Below are positions 5,810 to 11,788 of a stretch of DNA of 11,788 bases, in pieces (the stretch's first letter is position 1; each line of letters starts with the position of its first letter). Below the pieces are notes generated by a model. It had not been told where the DNA came from, did no database searches, and saw only the letters and a program-made list of their open reading frames with translations. This DNA comes from Bacteroidales bacterium UBA1794 (GTDB lineage Bacteria > Bacteroidota > Bacteroidia > Bacteroidales > Bacteroidaceae): assembly GCA_002315435.1 (NCBI GenBank), contig DCFW01000012.1, positions 1 through 11,788 of the forward strand, written 5' to 3'. Made by a program: the position numbers and the translations under genes.

Positions 5810-7747
5810 ATGGACGGAAAAAGTAGAGACCTTACGGCAGATTATATAGAAAAGATAAAAGCCTTATTTCCTGAGGCTGTGACGGAAGTGGCAGACAAAA
5901 ATGGAGAGCATATCACACAAAAGGTGGATATGGAGAAGCTTGCTATCTTGTTTGGTGAAGCAGCCATACCTACAGATGAAACAGAATACCGCAATAAGTA
6001 TGGCGAGAAATTCTCGTTTGAATGGGCAGGTAAACGCATGGCTATTGCTGAGGCACAAAAGCGTAGTACAGGTACACTGCGTCCTTGCCCAAATGAGTCT
6101 CTGGATTGGGACACAACAGGGAACCTCTATATTGAGGGAGATAACCTTGAGGTACTGAAACTTTTGCAAGATTCATATCTTGGGGCAATTAAGATGATTT
6201 ATATTGATCCTCCTTACAACACAGGTAAGGACTTTGTCTATAAAGATAATTATAAAGACAACCTCGCTAACTATATGGAGCAGACTAATACTACCAATGC
6301 CGTAAATTCAGAGGCAAGTGGACGCTACCATACCAACTGGCTTAATATGATGTATCCACGCTTGAAATTGGCTCGCAATCTGCTTACAGATGATGGTGTA
6401 ATATTTATTTCAATTGATGATAATGAGGTTGCAAATTTGAAAGAAATATGTGATGAAATTTATGGAGCAGATAATTTTATTGCTCAAATAATTTGGGAAA
6501 GAGCTTTTTCACCTATTAATTTAATGAAACATTTTTCACCTTCACATGATTATATTCTCTGTTACTCGAAAAATATTAATTTATCAATATGTAAAGGTGT
6601 TCCTAGAACAAATGACGCAAATGATAGATATATGAATCTTGACAATGATCCAAGAGGTGTTTGGTCTTCGAGTGATATATCTGTCGGACCCCGGATAGAG
6701 GAAAAAACATACCCTATAACGACCCCTTCGGGTAGAATTGTAGAGCCTCCAGCAGGTCGCTGCTGGAGGCTCTCAAGGAACGCGTTCCTTGAGAGACTCC
6801 AAGACAATCGTATTTGGTTCGGAGCAGATGGTGATGGCGTTCCTCGAATTAAAAGATTTTTGTCAGAATTAAGAAAAGATGGTATGACTCCAATGACTAT
6901 CTGGAAATATTCGGAAGTTGGTCATTCACAAGATGCAACACAAAAATTAAAAGAATTATTTGATGGAAAAATGTATTTTGACTATCCTAAACCTGTAGCA
7001 TTAATAAAACGTTGCATTGAATTGTATACAGATAAAGATTCTATTATTTTGGATTTTTTTAGTGGTTCGTCTACAACAGCTCATTCGGTTATAGAACTTA
7101 ATGCAGAATCAGAATCTAATAGAAAATTTATAATGGTTCAATTACCTGAAGCAATTGTAGATACTTCAATTAAAAATGATGGCTATAATAATCTTTGTGA
7201 GATAGCCAAAGAACGTATCCGCCGTGCAGGCAAGAAAATACTTGAAGAGCAGAAAAAGAAAAACGAAGGTTTGTTTGCTGGAGATACTCCAAAATTAGAC
7301 ATAGGATTTAAAGTTTTCAAGTTAGACCGCAGCAACGTAAAGAATTGGGAAATAGAGCTTGACGGGGTAACTGAACAAGAAGCAGCCGAGAATCTTAAAC
7401 TTGAGTTTAATAAAACCTTGGAAATGCTCAAAGATGGTCGTACTGAGATGGATATGCTCTATGAAGTGATGCTCAAATTAGGTCTTACGCTTACAACTGC
7501 CGTAGAGGAGAAGATGATCGATGGTAAACGGATATATTTAGTGGGCAATGGCGTAATGGTTGCCTCTTTTGACAAGGAGATGACTTACAAACAAATAGGG
7601 CAGATGTTAGACTTTAGAGCCGACTTCGTGCAGCCAAGTGATTTCAAGGTAGTTCTTGCTGATGAAAGTTTTGCCTCCGACAACGATAAAACCAACGTTA
7701 TGCAACTATTCAAACAGCGTGGTATCACCAACGTTGAGATCATTTAA
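5810..7747 (+). CDS. mod: Type III restriction-modification DNA methyltransferase subunit
   Basis: A 645-aa adenine-type methyltransferase giving the system its sequence specificity and acting with Res. Motif order is that of the beta class: IDPPYNTG (132-139, motif IV) precedes DFFSGSST (415-422, motif I, AdoMet binding). Between them, about 220-400, is the target recognition region, with PPAGRCWRLSR (313-323) and NRIWFG (333-338) as expected for type III Mod. N6-adenine is the likely product, from DPPY. Composition jumps within the gene: my hand counts are about 51% GC at 6001-6120, 26% at 6481-6600, 30% at 6901-7020 and 38% at 7201-7320. This suggests that the recognition region was exchanged by recombination. 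A GC-rich pair of palindromes lies inside it (entries at 6742 and 6764). The frame is intact throughout. The 4-nt gap from the SIR2-like gene and the following KilA-N and Res genes support a single operon. Confidence 0.95.
   Translation: MDGKSRDLTADYIEKIKALFPEAVTEVADKNGEHITQKVDMEKLAILFGEAAIPTDETEYRNKYGEKFSFEWAGKRMAIAEAQKRSTGTLRPCPNESLDWDTTGNLYIEGDNLEVLKLLQDSYLGAIKMIYIDPPYNTGKDFVYKDNYKDNLANYMEQTNTTNAVNSEASGRYHTNWLNMMYPRLKLARNLLTDDGVIFISIDDNEVANLKEICDEIYGADNFIAQIIWERAFSPINLMKHFSPSHDYILCYSKNINLSICKGVPRTNDANDRYMNLDNDPRGVWSSSDISVGPRIEEKTYPITTPSGRIVEPPAGRCWRLSRNAFLERLQDNRIWFGADGDGVPRIKRFLSELRKDGMTPMTIWKYSEVGHSQDATQKLKELFDGKMYFDYPKPVALIKRCIELYTDKDSIILDFFSGSSTTAHSVIELNAESESNRKFIMVQLPEAIVDTSIKNDGYNNLCEIAKERIRRAGKKILEEQKKKNEGLFAGDTPKLDIGFKVFKLDRSNVKNWEIELDGVTEQEAAENLKLEFNKTLEMLKDGRTEMDMLYEVMLKLGLTLTTAVEEKMIDGKRIYLVGNGVMVASFDKEMTYKQIGQMLDFRADFVQPSDFKVVLADESFASDNDKTNVMQLFKQRGITNVEII
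6742..6773. repeat. 14-bp stem hairpin inside mod
   Basis: AGAGCCTCCAGCAG (6742-6755) and CTGCTGGAGGCTCT (6760-6773) are perfect inverse copies around the loop GTCG. It encodes residues of the conserved EPPAGRCWRL segment, in the right frame and without breaking the protein. Codons here are GC-rich compared with the AT-rich flanks. Its right arm is shared with the overlapping palindrome at 6764-6801, so the two structures cannot form at once. Confidence 0.9.
6764..6801. repeat. 38-bp palindrome with perfect 26-bp core inside mod
   Basis: Positions 6770-6795 are a perfect palindrome centred on ACGCGT. It extends to 6764-6801 with one mismatched pair (6769 against 6796), TGGAG pairing with CTCCA. 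It encodes LSRNAFLER, and because of the symmetry the minus strand also reads LSRNAFLE. About 61% GC over 6743-6801 contrasts with about 26-30% on each side. The segment could be a recombination hotspot, a protein binding site, or a palindromic insertion that was kept in frame. Confidence 0.9.
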
Positions 7748-7795
7748 TAGTGACGAATTCACCATTATTAAAAAAACAGCAAAAACAGACTATTT

Positions 7796-8608
7796 ATGGC
7801 AAAGATAAAAGTTCAAAATAAAGAAATTACTGTAATAACGCTCAATGAGAAAGATTATATCTCGCTAACTGATATGGCAAACGCAAAAGAAAGTGAGAGC
7901 AGAGCTGCGGATATCATCAAAAATTGGCTTCGCAATAGATATACTCTTGAGTTCTTAGGTACTTGGGAAATAATTCATAACCCTAATTTTAAAGTGGTCG
8001 AATTTGACCACTTTAAAAAAGAGGCCGGACTGCCAAGTTTTGTGTTAAGCATGTCCGAATGGATAGAAAAAACCGATGCCGCAGGCGTTATCGTTAAGAA
8101 GGGAAAATATGGAGGAACTTACGCTCATAAAGATATTGCTTTTGAATTTGGTTCAGCCATTAGTGTTCCTTTCAAGCTCTATCTAATAGAAGAGTTTCAG
8201 CGACTTAAAGAAGAGGAGCAAAAACAAATAGGTTGGTCGGCAAAGCGTGAACTATCAAAAATTAACTATCAAATTCATACTGATGCCATAAGGCAGAACT
8301 TGATACCTGCCGAACTTACATCTCAAAAAGTATCCATTGTCTATGCCTCAGAAGCAGATATACTGAATATAGCTCTTTTCGGTGTAACCGCAAAAGAGTG
8401 GAGAGATGCTAACCCAGAACTGAAAGGTAATATAAGAGATTATGCAACAATCAACGAATTGATATGTCTATCGAATATGGAGAATATAAATGCTGTACTA
8501 ATAAATGAAGGCATCGCACAAAAAGACCGACTGATAAAACTCAACCAAATAGCCATTCAACAGATGAAAGTTTTGCAAGATGTGGAAAATAGAAAATTAT
8601 TGAAGTAA
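7796..8608 (+). CDS. KilA-N domain protein between mod and res
   Basis: A 270-aa protein with an N-terminal KilA-N DNA-binding domain. YISLTDMA (21-28), NWLRNRYTLEFLGTWE (43-58) and the strongly conserved segment starting YGGTYAHKDIAFEFGS (105-120) and ending in FKLYLIEEFQRLK (126-138) place it firmly in the family. The C-terminal half (about 145-270) is helical-looking, with ADILNIALFGVTAKEW and a Gln/Lys-rich end; it resembles the C-terminus of Bacteroidetes KilA-N proteins that sit between type III mod and res. KilA-N proteins are best known from phages and large DNA viruses, so this may be a captured phage-type regulator or a DNA-binding partner of the system. It starts 48 nt after mod, the only sizeable gap in the operon, after an A-rich stretch with no Shine-Dalgarno sequence. 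It ends 2 nt before res. Its function here is unknown. Confidence 0.87.
   Translation: MAKIKVQNKEITVITLNEKDYISLTDMANAKESESRAADIIKNWLRNRYTLEFLGTWEIIHNPNFKVVEFDHFKKEAGLPSFVLSMSEWIEKTDAAGVIVKKGKYGGTYAHKDIAFEFGSAISVPFKLYLIEEFQRLKEEEQKQIGWSAKRELSKINYQIHTDAIRQNLIPAELTSQKVSIVYASEADILNIALFGVTAKEWRDANPELKGNIRDYATINELICLSNMENINAVLINEGIAQKDRLIKLNQIAIQQMKVLQDVENRKLLK
7987..8018. repeat. 13-bp perfect inverted repeat inside the KilA-N gene
   Basis: TTTTAAAGTGGTC (7987-7999) and GACCACTTTAAAA (8006-8018) are exact inverse copies around the loop GAATTT. It encodes part of NFKVVEFDHFKK, a segment that is normal for the family, so the symmetry sits on top of a conserved coding sequence. It could be an operator or an RNA hairpin affecting expression of the downstream part of the operon, or chance. 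Confidence 0.85.
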
Positions 8609-8610
8609 TT

Positions 8611-11604
8611 ATGGCACAAGAGACAAAAATAAAATTCAACCCCAATTTACCCTATCAACGGATAGCGGTGAAATCAGCAATAGACCTTTTTAATGGTCAA
8701 TGGAAGTCTTCATCTCCATTCACCATAAGGGGTGGTGAATACTTTGGCAAAGCTGATGAAGCAACCACTGTTGTAGGAGAAAGCAATAGATTGACCATCT
8801 CTGATAATAAGATATTAAATAACCTGCGTACCGTTCAAATGGAACAAGGACTTGACGTGTCTGCTAAATTAGGCGATCCGGATTTTACCATCGAAATGGA
8901 GACCGGCACAGGTAAAACTTATGTATATCTAAAAACAATCATCAATCTATACAAAGAATACGATTTCAAAAAATTCATTATAGTTGTTCCCAACAAAGCT
9001 ATTCGTGAAGGTGTAAACGCTTCGTTGAATGACTTAAAAGAACATTTTCACAACATCACCGGAATAAAATATCATCATTTCGTTTACAACTCTCAAGATT
9101 TGTCGCTAGTAACATCATACGCTCGAGCTAACACCTTAGAGATTATGATTATCAATATTGCTGCTTTTAACCGTAGCTTTAAGAGCGATGATATGCAAGA
9201 TAAGGCAAACGTTATCCATCGTGATAATGAGAAAACTTTTGGCCGCAAGCCCATTGAACTTTTAGCAGAAACTCACCCCATTGTTATAATAGATGAACCT
9301 CAGTCGGTAGATAATACAGACAAGGCAAAAGAGGCTATTCGCTCACTAAATCCGATGGCTCTATTCCGCTACTCGGCTACTCACAGGCAAATAACGAATC
9401 CAATATACAAATTAGGAGCAGTGGATGCTTATAATCAGGAGTTGGTGAAACAAATAGAGGTATTGTCAATATTTGAAGACACCGATCTAAATGGTATATA
9501 TATAAAAGTCAATTCGACAAATCCGGCCAAACGTGAGACCGATTTGGAGTTAAACATCATAAAAAACGGCAAGTCAAGTCGCACAAGTAAAAAGGTAAAA
9601 TATAATGCCCTATTTCACGAAGTAACAGATAATCCGGAATACATTGGATTGCGATTGACAAACATTGATGACAATAGCATTGAAATAAACGGTAACGAAA
9701 AAATATATATAGGTGGTGTTAAAACAAGCAGTTCGTTATACTCAGATGATGAGTTAAAACGTATGATGATACGTGAAACCATAAAAACCCATTTTGAAAA
9801 ACAGTTATTGCTATTGGATAAAGGTATAAAAGTCTTGTCGCTATTTTTCATAGATCGTGTTGTGAATTACAGAGATTACGAGGCAATAGACGAAAGAGGA
9901 AAGTATGCCCGTATGTTTGAAGAAGAATTTCAAAAGCTAACACAGGAAAATTTGTTTTATCAGAAGTTGTTTGAACGCTGGGGAGGCAATATGGGTAAGC
10001 TACACGAGGGTTACTTCTCTATTGATAGCAAGAACCGCATGAAAGATACTAAAGGCGATACAGATGATGATATTTCAACGTATGATAAAATAATGAAACG
10101 CAAAGGTATTCTTCTTAGCGAAACGGAACCTTGTCGTTTTATATTCTCACACTCCGCATTGCGTGAAGGTTGGGATAACCCTAATGTATTTCAAATATGT
10201 ATGCTGAAAGATCCTCAAACAAAGGTTGATAAGAATATTCGTATACGCCAAGAGATAGGTCGAGGATTGCGCATAGCGGTCAATCAATCGGGCGAGCGTG
10301 TTCATAACAAAGGCGTAAACATCCTTACGGTGATAGCAAACGAAACCTTTGGCGATTTTGTATCACGCTTTCAGTCCGAATTAAGGGATGATGAGGGCGA
10401 GCACTTTGATATCATTACATTCGAGAAGTTTAAAAATCTTACATATTTGGCTGATGACGGTGTGCGGCACGTACTTGGAGAACCTTTAGCTAAAGAACTT
10501 TATTCTCATCTAGAAAGAGAAGGTTATATTGAAAACGTAAAAGTTAAAGGAGTAGAAAAAGCCGGTAAACCAACCGAAAAATTAGAAGAGACGTTGAAAA
10601 TCAACCCTACGATGGTTGTACCCAATGAACCGGTATTTGCACCCTATGCAGAGGTCATATCGAAAAGAATCCAAGAGCTTGCCACAAAAATAGAGATAAC
10701 CAAACATAAGCCCAAACGAAAAGTTCACTTGAATAAACGAGTAGCTTATTCCAATGAATTCAAGGCTTTATGGGACAGAATAAAACACAAAAGTATATAT
10801 TCAGTAGAATTTGACGTGGAGAGTTTTAAACAGAAATGTATTACCGAGCTAAATGAACTGGAAGTTGGCAAAATAGTATATAATATTGAACGTGCTACCA
10901 TTCAAATAGATTCCGATGCTGGCGTTTCTGATGCAAATGGTATTAAAACAGATTTTGGAGCTATGAGCTATACTGGAAAGATTCAGATTCCGGATATAAT
11001 TCGTTATCTTCAAAATGAAATCGGGTTGAAGCGCCAAACATTAGTAGAAATTCTTTCCGAATCACGAACACTCGGAAAAATCATACTCAATCCACAACTT
11101 TATATGGAATTGGTAAGAGACACAATACGTCGCTTGATGCGACATGAACTTGTCGCCGGAATTAAGTATGAACAGATTGGAGAAGATTTCGTAATGGAGC
11201 TTCCATCAGATGATGAGGTGGAACAATACTTTAACAAGTTAGTGGTAGAAACGCCGAATCATTGTGTTGTTGATTGCTTTGCTGTTGATTCAAAAGAAGA
11301 ACAACAATTTGCTCAAACACTTGACAATAGCGACCGCATAAGCTGCTTTATGAAATTACCTTCAACATTCAAAATAGAAACTCCTCTTGGAACCTATAAT
11401 CCGGATTGGGCTGTTTATGTAAAGGGAGTTGAAAACAAAGTATATTTTGTGGTAGAAACCAAGGGTACAGACATTTTCAGTGAATTGAGAGAAAAGGAAC
11501 AAGACAAAATCAAATGTGCACGCAAGCACTTTGCTGTTGTGGCTCCAGAAATAATTGTAGCCGCTCCAGTAAAAGACGGCAAGAAATGGTTGAGTAATTT
11601 ATAA
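8611..11604 (+). CDS. res: Type III restriction enzyme subunit (helicase-nuclease)
   Basis: A 997-aa DNA-dependent ATPase and endonuclease that works with Mod on unmethylated sites. Superfamily 2 motifs are in order: METGTGKT (96-103, Walker A), IIDEPQ (226-231, a DEPQ form of motif II), YSATH (254-258), REGWDNPN (518-525) and RQEIGRGLR (546-554). The C-terminal nuclease shows NPDW (930-933) followed by VVETKGT (947-953), a PD...ExK active site with Asp932, Glu949 and Lys951. Length is normal for Res and the frame is intact, so the enzyme looks active. It begins 2 nt after the KilA-N gene and is the last gene of the operon. Late placement after mod and behind a possible controller gene fits the need for methylation to precede restriction. 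Confidence 0.95.
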   Translation: MAQETKIKFNPNLPYQRIAVKSAIDLFNGQWKSSSPFTIRGGEYFGKADEATTVVGESNRLTISDNKILNNLRTVQMEQGLDVSAKLGDPDFTIEMETGTGKTYVYLKTIINLYKEYDFKKFIIVVPNKAIREGVNASLNDLKEHFHNITGIKYHHFVYNSQDLSLVTSYARANTLEIMIINIAAFNRSFKSDDMQDKANVIHRDNEKTFGRKPIELLAETHPIVIIDEPQSVDNTDKAKEAIRSLNPMALFRYSATHRQITNPIYKLGAVDAYNQELVKQIEVLSIFEDTDLNGIYIKVNSTNPAKRETDLELNIIKNGKSSRTSKKVKYNALFHEVTDNPEYIGLRLTNIDDNSIEINGNEKIYIGGVKTSSSLYSDDELKRMMIRETIKTHFEKQLLLLDKGIKVLSLFFIDRVVNYRDYEAIDERGKYARMFEEEFQKLTQENLFYQKLFERWGGNMGKLHEGYFSIDSKNRMKDTKGDTDDDISTYDKIMKRKGILLSETEPCRFIFSHSALREGWDNPNVFQICMLKDPQTKVDKNIRIRQEIGRGLRIAVNQSGERVHNKGVNILTVIANETFGDFVSRFQSELRDDEGEHFDIITFEKFKNLTYLADDGVRHVLGEPLAKELYSHLEREGYIENVKVKGVEKAGKPTEKLEETLKINPTMVVPNEPVFAPYAEVISKRIQELATKIEITKHKPKRKVHLNKRVAYSNEFKALWDRIKHKSIYSVEFDVESFKQKCITELNELEVGKIVYNIERATIQIDSDAGVSDANGIKTDFGAMSYTGKIQIPDIIRYLQNEIGLKRQTLVEILSESRTLGKIILNPQLYMELVRDTIRRLMRHELVAGIKYEQIGEDFVMELPSDDEVEQYFNKLVVETPNHCVVDCFAVDSKEEQQFAQTLDNSDRISCFMKLPSTFKIETPLGTYNPDWAVYVKGVENKVYFVVETKGTDIFSELREKEQDKIKCARKHFAVVAPEIIVAAPVKDGKKWLSNL

Positions 11605-11765
11605 TGGTTACGATCAATGAAATACAAACTGTTTTTCTTGTTACCAGAGTAAGACCAATTTACTAATAGCTGCGAAGCCCATATTTTATACGCTAACAGA
11701 AAAGTAAACAAAAAAAGAAAGAATATATAATAAAAATTAGTCAATGATTTGGTCAAACCAAATGA
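11605..11765. other. Non-coding tail after res with a hairpin
   Basis: No gene is seen in these 161 bases. ATTTGGT (11747-11753) and ACCAAAT (11757-11763) form a 7-bp stem with loop CAA just inside the right boundary repeat. No T-run follows, so it is a poor intrinsic terminator, and no other clear terminator is visible after res. The hairpin's position mirrors the small palindrome at 16-26 on the left. Confidence 0.55.
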
Positions 11766-11784
11766 TGTCTAGTCCTGATAAAGG
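11766..11784. repeat. Right copy of 19-bp boundary inverted repeat
   Basis: TGTCTAGTCCTGATAAAGG is the exact reverse complement of positions 1-19. Four more bases, TTGA, follow to the end of the window; if the sequence left of position 1 ends in TCAA the repeat is longer than 19 bp. Starting with TG and reading rightward, it would suit the left end of an insertion sequence that continues beyond the window. Confidence 0.85.
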
Positions 11785-11788
11785 TTGA

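Noticed and set aside
6562..6807. Minus-strand open frame of 81 codons opposite mod
   Set aside because: It lies opposite a firmly identified gene; its resemblance to the mod product (LSRNAFLE) is caused by the palindrome.
873..11604. DISARM or BREX identity for the locus
   Set aside because: No DUF1998 (DrmB), PglZ, BrxL or BrxC-like gene is seen, and Mod plus Res identify a type III system.
11415..11756. Minus-strand 113-codon open frame at the right end
   Set aside because: It mostly runs opposite the conserved nuclease end of res, and its Phe/Leu/Tyr-rich end is what AT-rich DNA gives by chance.
11747..11763. Intrinsic terminator after res
   Set aside because: The 7-bp stem is A/T-rich with no T-run after it, and it is 140 bp past the stop.

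Overview
The window looks like a defence island from a Bacteroidetes (probably Bacteroidales) genome. This rests on low overall GC, almost no Shine-Dalgarno sequences ahead of tightly packed genes, a TAnnTTTG-type -7 box ahead of the first gene, and protein families typical of that phylum (a small XRE regulator, DUF4391, and a KilA-N protein inside a type III restriction-modification operon). The genus cannot be fixed from the sequence alone.

Layout. Positions 1-19 and 11766-11784 are a perfect 19-bp inverted repeat bracketing the whole window. Between position 20 and about 633 lies a gene-free but structured stretch: short direct repeats, a 54-bp near-perfect palindrome (211-264) and a repeated TGAAGGATGAAA motif. 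A single plus-strand operon of seven genes then fills 670-11604: a 66-aa XRE-type regulator; a 1055-aa SNF2-like helicase with a degenerate phospholipase-D-like N-terminus; a DUF4391 protein; a SIR2-like protein; the type III methyltransferase Mod; a KilA-N protein; and the type III restriction subunit Res. Genes overlap by 1 or 4 nt or are separated by 2-4 nt, except for 48 nt between Mod and the KilA-N gene. A 161-bp non-coding tail leads to the right repeat.

How the genes may work together. Mod and Res form a complete type III system on paper: Mod has DPPY and FSGSS motifs, and Res has helicase motifs plus a C-terminal PD...ExK nuclease. The helicase and DUF4391 genes are translationally coupled and are known companions of such systems. 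The SIR2-like gene overlaps DUF4391 by 4 nt and keeps the glycine-rich NAD loop, the Asn/Asp motif and the catalytic-type His, so it could be an NAD-consuming effector acting when restriction fails. The XRE gene could act like a restriction-modification controller protein. Those functional links are inference.

The most unusual sequence-level signals are: (i) two overlapping, mutually exclusive palindromes inside the target-recognition part of mod, forming a GC-rich island in a very AT-rich segment; (ii) a 13-bp perfect inverted repeat inside the KilA-N gene; (iii) the 54-bp palindrome upstream; and (iv) the boundary repeats, which read outward as TG...CA ends and so suggest flanking insertion sequences or another mobile boundary.
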